In this document: piece after piece, positions 1 through 11,433 of the stretch
Position numbering within the stretch: the first letter of the stretch is position 1
Layout: each line of letters opens with the position of its first letter
Source: Megalonaias nervosa
Lineage: Eukaryota; Mollusca; Bivalvia; Unionida; Unionidae
Direction: 5' to 3'
Length of the DNA stretch: 64,000 bases
Assembly (NCBI GenBank): GCA_016617855.1
Contig: JAECUM010009678.1
Span: 1 to 64,000, forward strand
The notes under the pieces: model-generated
Told to the model about the DNA's origin: nothing
Seen by the model: the letters and a program-made list of their open reading frames with translations, nothing else
Databases searched by the model: none
Made by a program: the position numbers and the translations under genes

Positions 1-744
1 ATACACTGCTTCAAATTGTTCCTATTTATGCTGATACTAATCAATGATGCCGTTTTATTGATTTCTATTTTTTTTCCTTTTCATTCTTGACACAACAGAT
101 GGTAAGTATTAAATTACGACATTTTCTAATAATTTCTCATACTTCCTCTAAACAAACTTCTAAGACACTGAACAGCTGCGTAGAAAATATGTTTGCTTTT
201 TTTCTCTTCCAATAACCTTGCTCGTTGTCTAGAGGTATCCCTGGGTACAAACTGAAGAATAATGTGCAGAAACTTTGAATAAAGGAGCAAAATCTAACTC
301 TACTGTTGAAGATGTAACCTCAGATTTTAAATTGGTGTCAGAGGACAACAAATTATTAGTGCCTTTATTAGCATTATTGTTATGTCTAGTAATTTTTTCT
401 GTGATAAGGTTTTTCAATAACCTTCTAGTAATGTGTCTGTCAGTGAATTATGTTTCCACGTTTGATTACATCCAGTAAAGATTGTATCTGTCACAGAATT
501 ATATTTCCGTTTGTGACTATATCCAGTGTACATTGTATATGTCACAGAATTATGTTTCTTTTTGTGATTATATCCAGTAAAGATTGTATCTGTCGCAGAA
601 TTGTTTCCGTTTATGATTATATCCAGTAATGTATCTGTCACTGAATTATGTTTCCGTTTGTGATTATATCCAGTAAAGATTGTATCTGTTGCTGAATTAT
701 GTTTCCGTTTGTGATTATATCCAGTAAAGATTATACATACACAT
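1..744. other. Host noncoding sequence
   Basis: AT-rich host DNA in which I see no convincing gene. Short open frames on both strands between about 230 and 640 come from low-complexity sequence and a ~57-bp tandem repeat. A short hydrophobic frame near 700-884 has no recognisable splice context and is not conserved in the duplicated copy near 33.8 kb, so it is not called. Confidence 0.6.
424..735. repeat. Minisatellite, ~57-bp unit
   Basis: About five imperfect copies of a unit containing TTATGTTTCCGTTTGTGATT followed by ATATCCAGTAAAGATTGTAT. Copies differ by point changes and small deletions. The unit length is close to a multiple of three, which keeps the minus-strand frame open across it. 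Confidence 0.8.
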
Positions 745-1826
745 TTGTGTCCTCCCTCTTTTTAATTTTTGTATACGGCATGATACTGCTGGCCTCCTTT
801 CTCACTGCTTCATGCTCCATCACTGCAATTTCAGCAATTCGGTATGCTGATCCTAAGAATCAAAATGCAGTCAAAACAAAATGAATGCTTGTGAAAGATA
901 TTTTGTTTTATATTTGAAAATGTTTTAGATCTTCTAAACTTTTACAGATTGTTTAACCTTTTTTCTCGAGATGAAATCTATTTCAAGGTGTACCATTCTA
1001 ATACTATAAATATTTTCCTACCTTTCTGCCACCAGAATGTCTGGCAAATATCGCAATATTGGCAAAGTATCTTGAGCAACTGATGTTTGACTTCAACTTC
1101 AGGAGACATACTGAGAGAGATAATGCAACCAAGAACAGAATTTTACCCTGAATAAGTTGTCAGATACATACCAAGATACTCGAAGAAATGGAATGGTTGC
1201 TTGCTTTGCGCCTTTGAGAAGATGTAAAACGTGAACTTAACTACATGTATATAATCTGAAATTGCAGAATTAAGTTACTGCCAAGACATGAGCTGTGAGT
1301 GTCATAACTTGTCTAAATGTCATTCTGCAGCAATGAAGCTGCTATCAAGAAAGGAAGTGTAAACGTTATAAGAATGAAAGGCAACATAAACCGATGAAGA
1401 AAGGAGGTGTTAAAGTCATAACAAGAATAAAAGGCATTAAGAAGCAAATTAAAAAATGCAAAGCTAACACAAAGTAATCATTTCAATAACACCGTTAATA
1501 GTATCATTGAAAAATATACAACAAAGAAATTTTAAAATTATTTTAAAAATCACATTCAATATAAAATAGTGTGTACAAAATAGCTAAAGACACTTTAAAA
1601 ATTCTACACATTGTTTAGTCATTTCAGATACAACTTAGTTGTCAATTAATGATAAGAACTCGTTCAGTGGGCACAAAACTAAATATGTATGTGTTTGAAA
1701 AATATGTATGTACCCACTATAGACATGAAAAATTCTAATCCACAAAATTCTAAATGGAGAAACGTTTACAAACTGCCATAATTTAATGAAATTCTAGTCA
1801 GATCATCTAATTTTGACCATGATAAA

Positions 1827-1932
1827 ATATGTATGTATGTTTGTGTGTGTGTGTTTATTATGTAAACATGAATGCACTCGTGTGTGTATGTATGTATGTA
1901 TGTATGTATGTATACATGTGTATATGTATGTA
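1827..1932. repeat. TATG/TG microsatellite
   Basis: Runs of TATG, TG and TGTA units. The paralogous position near 35150 carries a purer (TATG)n tract, so the array predates the duplication and has changed independently in each copy. Confidence 0.9.
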
Positions 1933-4469
1933 TTTTTATGGATGGACGGATGGTTGGATGAACGTACATATAGGTATGACAACATCTCAGCTCAATATAA
2001 AATGTATACAAAAAAGAGCAATTTTATCCACAGGTTTGAGTTTGTTATAGTGCTAAAGAAACACTTATATTTAAAAAGTGGTGGAACGATTATACAGATA
2101 TGAACAAATAAAAATCATACACGATTCTACAATTGATTGTGGCTGCTAAGATGCATAATGAATGCTTATACAAGGCCTAATATCTACAGTCAAGAAAGTA
2201 AGGTCAGAGACGTGTTAAGAACTAACTTTGTTTTTAGAAAACAATCATATATTCTTAGTAACTGTTATTACATACGAAATACAAAAATGCATGAAAATAC
2301 TAAGTGTTAGTTTAAATTACATGAACAATTTGAATAACATATATAAATCACTTTGTCAGTGACACTCAAATCTAGCTAAGATAATAGTTTTATTACCACT
2401 GAATAATACAGTACAAACACTGGAGGCAAGTTTAGTGTTCCAAGTCATAATTAAACAATAGATTTCACAGCAAAATATTAGAAAATTTTGACGGATATAT
2501 AAGAAATAATACTCTGTTATGGTGGTTATGTTATATCAGTTAAAATTAATCGACATGTTATGCAACAGAGGTAGGAAGAGACTCACTGACATATTTTTTA
2601 CAAAGTCAGCGAAATTTGGACGCAGTCAGGGCTACAGAAGTTTAAAATCCTGTAACCTGTTTTGATGTACAATCAACCTAAAAAATCATCACTGTGCACA
2701 ATATAGAGAATCATACAATTTATGAAGTGAGTTGAAAAACAATAAATGCCACAATCGATACACAGCATGTTATACATAATTGTTCAATCAGTTTTATAAA
2801 TTGAATATCAAATGAACTGAAAGACTGAGATTCTGTTTATCACATTACACTAAAATCTTTGCATTATTAACTCATTGTTGTACTCGTGGTGAAAGAGTTA
2901 ATCAAAATCTTCAATAGTAACAAATCCACTATATAATCTGTCCAACAAGTCAGGTCCACTGCAAACAACACAGACCTTAATGAGCCCTCACATCATGCAC
3001 CAGCGTATTTGTATCAATGGTGTTTGTTCTATTGATTATTCCTATCAAAATGCATAGACATGGGTCTGCAGCACATGATATGAAAGCAGATCTGGTTATA
3101 TGCAGTTTGCAATTGGATTTTAGTTATAAACGACTATACAGTATAAAGATATATTTCATCTTCCCATGAACGTATTCATGCATGTCAGCAAAAAACAAAC
3201 AAAAACACAAAAAAACAATGAACAGTAAAAATTAATCGTCATAAACTAAAAGCTATCATTGTTTCCTCTTCATCTCTGTTGCTATGATGTGCCTATACAT
3301 AAACAGCTGTTCACTACAACAACAAAACATCGAGCATTCGGATATAATAAAATGCTGAATCCATTCCACCCATTCACGGACTCTGAAACTCTGTGACCAT
3401 AAACAATGTAATATCTTGGTAATTAACCGTGTTTAAGGCTGCTGGTATCAAAAAGCAAATCTGACAATAAATTAAAAAATTTGATTTTGATACCTGTAAA
3501 AATAACAAAGTAGGTGCTATGGTAACGATGGAAATTGTTGAACTTAATAAAAGAACTACCACTGATTAACTGAAAATGAAAAAAAGAAGGCCTCATTTAA
3601 TGAGTGTGTCATAAAACTTTATAAAAAGTTCAAAGTTATTGATGGGAGGGGTGAGAGTTAGCCATGTAACACGAACTTCTTCGATGTGTTACCTAAAAAC
3701 ATTGCTGACAAGTTTTAGTCATGAGTTAAATTATATTTCTGTACACACTGCATACTCAACATAGCAAACCCTGTTAATCGACAACCCACTTTCTTAAGCC
3801 ACTCTCTATTACAGGTGTTGGCAACCTATGACACGAATGCCAATGATGGCAAGTCAGACTCTTCGAAAAGACACATGGTACGAGTTGTAGTTTTGTATTG
3901 TATGAGCTAAAAAAATAATTGTTTGTAAAAACTATGAATACCGCGCTGAAATTTCCTATTCACTCCACAGACTTATATTCCCCAGACTATTATTTTAACT
4001 TAACATAAGGGAATGAATATGACACTCTGCTCTTACGTGGGCCTGGCACAGCAGTTCGAAAAGCTTGCCGATGTTGCCCTCTCCACTGCATAATGAATAA
4101 CAACAAACCATCTCAAATGATGACCCATTTTGACAAGTCACTCTCAGCTTCCATTCCCATTTTTGATTATCCCAATGAGCAATACCCCAGTATGCAACAA
4201 GTATAAATAAACGATTTTTACTAACATTGAACCTGTTAAAATTTACTCCAAATGAATTATCTCCCACTTTAAACTGAGAACGTTTTGACACATGCAAAAT
4301 AATTTTAAAAAATGGTGAGTTGGAAAAATTGTACCCATGTTGATGTTTGAGCTCAGCAATTCAAAAGAATAAAGTTACTTTGGACAATCATTTTTCGTGC
4401 AAGCACCCTATAAAGTGACTAATATAAAGTACAATTTCCATAATAGTAACATCATAACAAAAGTTCACC

Positions 4470-6535
4470 AAAACTTAAATCAATGACCGTTCAGAGCTGT
4501 AATGGTACTGGGCAAATGTAGAAAATAACCATGTTCCATTTCCCTAGCTCAAAGAGCATTAAAAGAAAAATGCAGAAAAAGGGTAACCTTGACCTTGAAG
4601 ATAAACCGTAAAATATTGACATGTGACCTTTCCTTCGGAGACATGACTCTAAAAGTGTAAAGCAACACATCTTCTAGCAGCAATTTACACATGTACCAAA
4701 CTATATCAATTTATCTTAAACTGTTCTTAAGTTAAAAAGACCTCAAATACTGGCGTGTGACTTTGATCTATAGCATGGCCCCCATCACCCATTTGGAACG
4801 TGACACCTCTTAGTAAAGATATGTAGTTATAACAAGTTTTATACCTTCATTTCATAGAGCTTTAGAATTAATGAGTGGAAAGGAAAGTATTATGAAGAAA
4901 TTCAACATATAACACCATGACAATGACCTTGAATACCTCAATGTACTATGCAACACATCTGCTAATGATATAAAATATGTATGCCAAGTTGCATTTCTCC
5001 ACCTCAAAGAGCTCATAATGTACAGAGTGGAAATGAAAGTATGATGGAAAACTTAAGATAACAAGCCATGACAATGAATCTAGGGACCCCAAGATGGTTC
5101 ACAACACATGTTCTAAAACTGTTATACATGAGTATACAAAGTTTTAATCCCTATTTACAAAGGGCACTAAAATTATAGAGTAGGTGAACATAAGATGGAA
5201 AACATCAAATATTAGTTTCAACCCTGACCTTCAGGGTAGACCCCAATGTATCACTTCATATGCATTCCAATGAGATATAAATAAATTTACATACCTTAAT
5301 ATCGAGTGACTCTAAAGATGCGACGGTAAAAGGAAAGTGTAATAGAACTCAAAAGAGTAAGCTGTCGTCTTGACTTAAACCCCAGTGTGGTACTACACAC
5401 CTTTACCTCAAATGGCTCTAACGATTCAAGGCCAAAAGGAAAGCGTAATGGACCTACACTACAGGAATTCTAATGTAGTACATAACACCCTTTCTAGTGA
5501 TTATGGATGAGTATGAATAGTTTTCTCAATGATTCTTTAATGGTTCAAAAGTTAAAAGGCAGATGGGAGAGTGTAATAGGAAAAATAAAGTACTGAGCTG
5601 TGAGCTATATCATGAAGATAGGATCCTCAATGTGGTACATGACACACCTTCTAATCACAATGAATTAAATATACCAAGTTTCATTCCTGACTTTCAGATG
5701 ACTTCAAAGCTAAAGCGCAGACAATAACATGTAATAGAAAGTAAAATATTGCCCCATCAGCTTCATCTTTAAAATCTGATCCCAAATATGGAATGTAACA
5801 CCCATTGAAATGCTTATGCATTAAGTAGATTACTTCATTACATACACGTGGGTTTAAATGTACAAGGCAGAAACAATACTCTGATGGACAGATGCATGGA
5901 CAAGACCTGGATACCTAAATAAACAAATAAACCACGAGCTTTTGCTAATATACATTAGTTCAAATAAAAGTATTCACACAGCCAAACTAAATAAACGCCA
6001 AGCCATAACCATGATTATGAAGAATTCTAGAATCAACATATTGGAATCAAGGCTTTCTATATGTAATGGATGGCAAATTTTGTAAAGAAAATTCTGTACA
6101 ATCACATTACACCATACTAAATACACATGTACATGTTTATATGTACCGAATAACAATTATGGTCCAATGAATATACATGGTGTATTAATAATTTCTCCAA
6201 TTCCAGGACCATTAATTATTTCATTATATTGTGCTAAAAGAGTAACCATATACATTTGTTTCTCACACGAATTTTCTGTATCTTATTTTCACTCCTTTTA
6301 TTTGGTGTCATTTTAACCTATTTATAATCATGTAAGCTGGTTTCTACATGACGACAATGATTTTCACACTGAAAAACTACATTTTATGCACCAGTCGATG
6401 ATACTGGTGCTTAAGTACTTTCCTCATCTCTGTGTCCACATTGAAATCTCCTGTTCAAAATTGTATCCTCCAAAAATTGGGCATTTCTGTAATTTCGTTA
6501 ATTTCACAAATTTTCGATAAGATTGCATCTCTATA
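4470..6535. repeat. Degenerate ~190-bp tandem repeat block unique to left copy
   Basis: Recurring degenerate phrases (TGACCTTGAA-like; ACACATCTTCTAATGA-like; a phrase ending AGAGCTCTAA-like; GGAAAGTATGATGGAAAA-like) recur at roughly 180-200 bp spacing. The right copy has only about 330 bp between the same flanking anchors (37945-38270). It is best read as an old satellite-like array inserted into, or expanded within, the left copy, or deleted from the right one. No coding potential is seen. Confidence 0.5.
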
Positions 6536-6914
6536 CTAACTGGGATTATAATTATTCTTCTCAGCCATGTCAGTTTGTCTAGTGAAGTGTATGAACTATG
6601 ATTTCACTAACAAAAGTTTGCAATTGAATATTAAATTCAAAGCTAGATATTTATGAATTTATAAATACACAAGGAAATATGGTCATAAATAGCAATATGA
6701 TAGTAAAACAATGGCTTACAAGCACAAATATCTAGTAAATATAAGTAAATATTAGCATCAGTATATACCATGTTAATTAATCAATGCAATACTCGGAATT
6801 TGTGATGAAAAAGTGAAATAGTCCAAATAAAATATTTGCACTTTATGTATTTATAACTTCCAAACATCCCAGCAATCAAAGCACCAACATCCTGGCATAT
6901 ATTATCCATCCCTC

Positions 6915-6964
6915 TCATTTAAGCTCATTATAGGCTGGTGGTGGGGCCAATTAATAGGGGCTTC
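6915..6964 (-). pseudogene. Terminal-exon relic (paralogue of the exon at 38608-38657)
   Basis: This 50-bp segment has the same length and splice-acceptor context (TTTTCAG before GAAGCCCC) as the last coding exon at 38608-38657. In the same phase it reads SPY and then a TAA at 6951-6953, where the right copy has CCA. The remaining sequence would encode LAPPPAYNELK and the shared stop. The PPxY motif (PPAY) is therefore cut off. The AATAAA after the right exon is AATATA here. It is either a dead duplicate or an alternative last exon giving a shortened C-terminus. No upstream exon survives in the left copy. Confidence 0.55.
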
Positions 6965-8690
6965 CTGAAAATAAAAACAAATTTATATACTCATTACAAG
7001 TGTGACTTGCCCCTCGTTCCAAAAACACAACATCTGGTGAATACAGGCCAGGGAACTCTATGAAACGTTGTCATTTATGATAAACTGTATGGATACAGAG
7101 TATATTGCATCTGAGAACACTGTTAATCAGAAGATTAAGAGACAGTGCAAGCCTTAAAGCTGAAAATATAAAGCAGTGACATAGCTACAAACTGAATGGT
7201 ATATATAATTTATAGTTTTTCATTGATTCAATGCCTGGCCCGCTTGATTTGGAAATATTTGCTAATGTAAAGTGACTTTGTCCTAAATTATCGATTGCCT
7301 TATAGCTTATGACAATATGAATAACGTTAATGTAAAGATACCTAATCCAAAATTACTGACTGTCTTGCCTCATATGGATAAAGTTAACGTAAATGAACTA
7401 GCCCATATTACTGACTGTGACTAATAACCACTGATAACAGAACGTACGAAAATACACTCTATGAACACAGATATTGTACTGTTGCACTGCACAATACAAT
7501 TTTACTTCTGCATATCAATACATATCATTTCATTTGTTTAATTTGATATTATTTTGGACCTTTCAGTGGCTATATAACATCTATGCAGATGATACACAAT
7601 ATCATTAGTCAATACAATTTCTTAAATTTCCCTAAATGACTCTTTATATTTTAATCTTTCTTGAATCTCTAAAACTATTATCTGGTTAATTCAGAGATGA
7701 TGCCAGGACTGTATTTAAATGCAACACCCCCTCCCCATCATAAAAATAAAGGGGAAGTTGAATAAAGGAAGTGGTGAAGGAAACACATAATTCAATATTT
7801 ACCTAACACTTCAATGTTTGTCCTTTTTATTCCTTATCAACTCTCTTACAGCTCCATTGAAATCAACATTTTTTACCAATGTCATCTCAGGTCATATAAG
7901 TGTTAATCTGTTGATTGTTTCTGAGCTTAATATGTGCCTTACTTGTGTAGGATATTGTTATATTCTGAGACTCCTATTTCAATGGTTGCTGTCTGAATGG
8001 GCATAGTTAGCTCAGCCAGCTTGAAAGTGTTCACTCTTTTAGTTCTGTACAATTGTCCACGGCTCATAGGTAGCGTCTTTTGGATACTTCCGCTCCAAAA
8101 TAAGATTTTTCACTAACACAAATTCTGTTCCATAATGTTATATTAGTGTTTAAAGTTCATCAATACTATAGTGTCTTTTTAAGACCGAGATATTTTGATC
8201 AAATAAATATCACAACTTTTAATTTCATTTTAGATGACTATTTATTCAATTTATCTTCAGCCTTAATAGCGCTATACAGTTTTGATGCACAAGATCCCTC
8301 ATTGCTGAATTGTTTGAGAAAAGAAATGAAAATTGCACTCAACTTTTAAATCGTATGTGTTTTTTTATTTAGGCTTGATATTCTGCATTTTCTAAAGTTG
8401 TTTAAAATAGTGCTGAAAGAATGGTTGACCTGAATGCCATCTGTTTTGTTTTGTTTTTCATCCAGAATGTACACGGGACTCAAATTCAACATCACTTTCA
8501 GATTCAAAATTGCTCTTAGGTATCATCATTAACATTTTCCCATCCCCAATATGCTAATATAGTTCTTCACGTAAAACCAGCGTCATCATCACTATTATCA
8601 GCCAGTATTTACAAAACAAAATCACCATCTGAGGATGAACCAGTTTGGTGTTCTAGGTTTAAATAGGAATTTGCTATACTTCCTTTATGC

Positions 8691-9652
8691 AAGGTTCAAA
8701 CAATGACAAAACGTTTTTCCAGGGCCTAGCGTGCAATCAAATTTAGTTTAACAACCATTCATGTCTAGTCAAAACCCCCGATGTGTAAACAGTTGTTTAC
8801 CTGAAAAGAAACTGATGTCATGACAAGTTCTATGATACCTCTGCCGTCAGCCTAAGTTGAGTCATGACAAGCACTTTGAGGATTAATAGTTAAATACAAA
8901 TTGAATGCTGCACAGAGTACATTTGTATATCCACAACATTAAACTAATCTGCAGAAGTTATCATGTATCATTTCTCCCCATGAGTGCAAATCCATACACA
9001 TTTTGCATGATTACTGCATTCACGCGTCCTGGCAGCATCTCTGTTAATTATCCATGATGGTGGTGATAATGCTAACTCCATCTTCAGTGACATTAAATAA
9101 TTACCACACTGTGCAACATAATTTGATAGAGAAAATTATGTATGAATTTTGTAAGTACTAATAATTCAAAATCAGTTTGAAAAAAATATATCCATATTCG
9201 ACTTTGAACTTGTTGCACTCCGATACAGAATAAATATAAAAAAAATTATGAAAGTGCTGCAGTCTTGTGTAACTTCGTTAGCCCATTTGTTATGTACATT
9301 AGTAATTGAGCATGCTAACTAGATTCTACGTCCCTTGTCTAATCACATATAGAATCCCAATAGAAAAAAAATATGTATAACACATAATATTTAAACGGTT
9401 CCGCTGCGCTTCAACGGGACGCAATCGGTATAGGATGACCTCTGCCGCAAACTATTTTGTAACGCCGCCAGCATTTTGTTCCGTATTGCGAGTCAAAACT
9501 TGTTAATTTTCATAAGTATAGCTGAAACCTCTACTACAGATTCCTCGTAATATTTCGAGCCATCGATGTGTTTTTCTCCTGCATAGATAATAAATCAAGT
9601 ACAGAACCCTTTATATATATCATCACAATATTGCTTGTCATAGATATATTGC
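8691..9652. other. Host noncoding flank left of the nested retroelement
   Basis: Mostly AT-rich and without a gene. A short stretch at about 9395-9500 is distinctly richer in CpG than its surroundings, which is unusual for this locus. It could be an old promoter or another insertion edge, but nothing decides this. The homology to the gypsy 3' region starts abruptly at about 9653. Confidence 0.5.
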
Positions 9653-9783
9653 GATGAAATTAGATACATGGGGAGTGGGATGCTATAATGATAGGAATAG
9701 TTATGTTTTCCCTATAGGGCTGGTTGAAACAATTAGAGCTGTTAATTATAACGAAACCGTCTGGCTAAGGACAGTGACCCTAG
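9653..9783 (+). repeat. 5' LTR-like fragment
   Basis: About 130 bp, roughly 90 % identical by eye to 29502-29631, beginning GATGAAATTAGATAC. It is the only part of the 3' region repeated upstream of gag, which suggests a 5'-truncated or internally deleted element. Both copies read as one open frame (SYVFPIGLVETIRAVNYN), so coding origin cannot be excluded. Confidence 0.6.
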
Positions 9784-10315
9784 TGTCAAACGCGTTTTGG
9801 CTCAGAGAATCAAACAGAATTGTTCAAGGTACAACTTAAAAATCTCACATGGAGCCGAGATCAATCTTTTCCAGAACTAGCTCAGGTTGTAAAACGCTTA
9901 AGCAGGAGAGCTTACCCGAAGGCTCCAACCGAACTTATAGAAATTTTGAGCCGGGATCATTTAATTGATGCGTTGACAGACTGAGACAGGAGGCTTCGTA
10001 TTCAAAAAAGCTATCCTATAACCTTAGAAAAAGTCATAAGTTAGCAGTTGAATTGGAGGCTATTCAAAGCGCAGATAAACAACGGGATCTTCACACGACA
10101 ACTCAAGTTCGATATATTGGTGTTGATGATGTAGAATGTTCAGCATCCGGCATAGTGGACATCCAGGCATGCATCAAAGAATTATTCAGTGAAATCAGAG
10201 AAATTAAGGTAGAACTGGATTTGTTAAAGAGAAAGTGCATTGAAGGACCCTTCAATCAGCAGAATTCGAGAAAGTGCTGGATTTGTGGCAGTGAGGAACA
10301 TTTAAAGCAGGACAG
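9784..10315 (+). pseudogene. gag: Gypsy gag, C-terminal part (pseudogene)
   Basis: In shifting frames this encodes a gag-like helical segment (KNLTWSRDQSFPELAQVV, then RAYPKAPTELIEIL), an interrupted linker with a stop near 9982, and an open stretch starting at about 10053. That stretch contains a coiled region (ELFSEIREIKVELDLLKRK) and ends in a CCHC-type zinc knuckle, CWICGSEEHLKQDS. The Polinton begins immediately after it, and the sequence resumes with DSPK on the far side at 25317. The last zinc-binding Cys position reads Ser. The gag N-terminus and start codon are absent. Confidence 0.7.
10310..10315. repeat. Probable target-site duplication, left (GGACAG)
   Basis: Six bases next to the left terminal inverted repeat. 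They match AGACAG at 25316-25321 in five of six positions. Polintons characteristically make 6-bp duplications. The exact element boundary is ambiguous by about two bases because both termini also fit an AG start. Confidence 0.55.
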
Positions 10316-10581
10316 CACCAGGCAGGGTGAACCCTACAACTTTTTCCGAGGGTCCGTTAACAAAAATAACTGTTCCTACAGGGGCTGAAAAAACAATGTC
10401 AATAACTCTAAACCAAAGCCTCTAACCGAGTATATTTCCATACGGTTGAGAACAGACAATAAATCGTTTGGGTTAGCTCATTTTTGTTATTTTATTTTTG
10501 ACTTTTTGTTTTTATTTTTATAGTGTGTTAAGTTTACTCGCTGGGTCACTCAGTTTTTGTCGTTCACCCTGCCTGCTGCTG
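10316..10581 (+). repeat. Left terminal inverted repeat
   Basis: Matches the reverse complement of 25048-25315 with about ten mismatches by eye. The outer end begins with (AG)CACCAGGCAGGGTGAAC. The inner end is the inverse of the same sequence (GTTCACCCTGCCTGCTGCT), so the repeat itself has inverted ends of ~18 bp. Weaker similarity continues a few bases inward (GTAATTA). Confidence 0.92.
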
Positions 10582-10584
10582 TAA

Positions 10585-11253
10585 TTAACCAAAGATTTTA
10601 TCCAGACCTATGCGATATCTAGATCTTGGGTCATGTAAATGTATTGTAATAAATCCGAATGGAACAGCTTGTGCTTTTGAAAAGAAGTTTTTAAACTTGA
10701 TCATGTCCATATCCCCTGAACACCAAGTATAATAAATATTTTGTAAGGTATAATTATCTACTCCATTAAACACAACTAAAATATTACAGTTATCTCTGAT
10801 CACTTTTGGAATTTGTGAATATCTCTGAATAACATAAATCACGTCAGTATTTTTATGTCTACCTCGAGAAAATATCCGAGCTGGATTTGATTGTTTGTCC
10901 AGCATAACGTCATCGTATACTACGAGGTTATTAATAAATCCATCTAGGTCATCTACAGATGGGGCTTCATCAATATCGGTAATAAAATCAACAACATCAT
11001 TGTCGTCTTCATTCAGCAATTTTGCATTTTCATTAAAATCTTTAAGTACTTCGTAACATCGTTGATCATCTACAGATGGTGCTACCAAATATAGTTTATC
11101 CCACTTCAGCCATCTCATTATTAGATTAAGTAATAATTGTGTCTTACCAGATCCAGATGGGCCTATTATAATCATTCTGATAGAATTCGGTAGCGCTGGA
11201 TGGTGCTTTACTGGTTCCTGTTTTCGTGTCGCAGAAAAGTCAATTATATCCAT
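10585..11253 (-). CDS. FtsK/HerA-family genome-packaging ATPase
   Basis: A 222-residue open frame. The P-loop GPSGSGKT is at about residues 31-38, and a Walker B-like strand LVVYDDVM at about 110-117 is followed by a sensor-like VIYVIQRYSQ segment. This is the A32-like packaging ATPase found in Polintons, adintoviruses and other viruses with double-jelly-roll capsids, where it drives DNA into preformed capsids. The length is normal for the family. It is the outermost left gene, ending a few bases inside the terminal repeat and reading toward it. It is intact. The ATG at 11253 is supported because the divergent zinc-ribbon gene starts 13 bp away. Confidence 0.88.
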   Translation of the reverse strand: MDIIDFSATRKQEPVKHHPALPNSIRMIIIGPSGSGKTQLLLNLIMRWLKWDKLYLVAPSVDDQRCYEVLKDFNENAKLLNEDDNDVVDFITDIDEAPSVDDLDGFINNLVVYDDVMLDKQSNPARIFSRGRHKNTDVIYVIQRYSQIPKVIRDNCNILVVFNGVDNYTLQNIYYTWCSGDMDMIKFKNFFSKAQAVPFGFITIHLHDPRSRYRIGLDKIFG

Positions 11254-11265
11254 ATAGTAAATAAT

Positions 11266-11391
11266 ATGAATTTATATTGTGTTCGATGTAGGGCACCTAC
11301 CCATACCACTGGATTAACAACAATAACAACAAAAAATAAAAGACGTGCAATTACAGGCAAATGTGTAGAATGTGGTACAAAAAAAATATAA
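11266..11391 (+). CDS. Small zinc-ribbon protein (DUF5679-like)
   Basis: A 41-residue protein with two Cys pairs, YCVRC near the start and CVECG near the end, separated by a basic Thr/Lys-rich loop (TKNKRRAITGK). The spacing and the TGKC-x2-CG ending match the DUF5679 zinc-ribbon type seen in Polintons and large DNA viruses; function is unknown, nucleic-acid binding is an inference. The ATG at 11266 is preferred over an upstream in-frame ATG at 11200, because the upstream part overlaps the ATPase gene antisense and precedes the conserved start. Confidence 0.7.
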   Translation: MNLYCVRCRAPTHTTGLTTITTKNKRRAITGKCVECGTKKI

Positions 11392-11433
11392 ATTTATTTC
11401 ATTGACGAAGAGCGGTGGAGATATTGCTGCTTC

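Larger units (their letters stand above)
745..8690. other. Segmental duplication, left copy
   Basis: This block is collinear with 33805-40800, roughly 80 % identical by eye in matched stretches. Anchors include the CTCACTGCTTCA region (~800 versus ~33863), the TATG microsatellite (~1830 versus ~35150), the terminal exon (6915 versus 38608) and the CAAATTCAACATCACTTTC stretch (~8480 versus ~40500). The left copy has about 1.8 kb extra (4470-6535). Apart from the terminal-exon relic I see no gene in it. The homology stops near 8690, before the position where the preceding exon would lie. Confidence 0.85.

Noticed and set aside
229..884. Short hydrophobic or Thr-rich frames at the left edge
   Set aside because: Partly within a 57-bp repeat and not conserved in the paralogous copy near 33.8 kb.
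10314..10316. Alternative element start at AG (10314), as usual for Polinton ends
   Set aside because: With that start the flanking hexamers (CAGGAC and AAGACA) do not match, while starting at 10316 gives a 5-of-6 duplication. The two-base uncertainty is kept in the notes.
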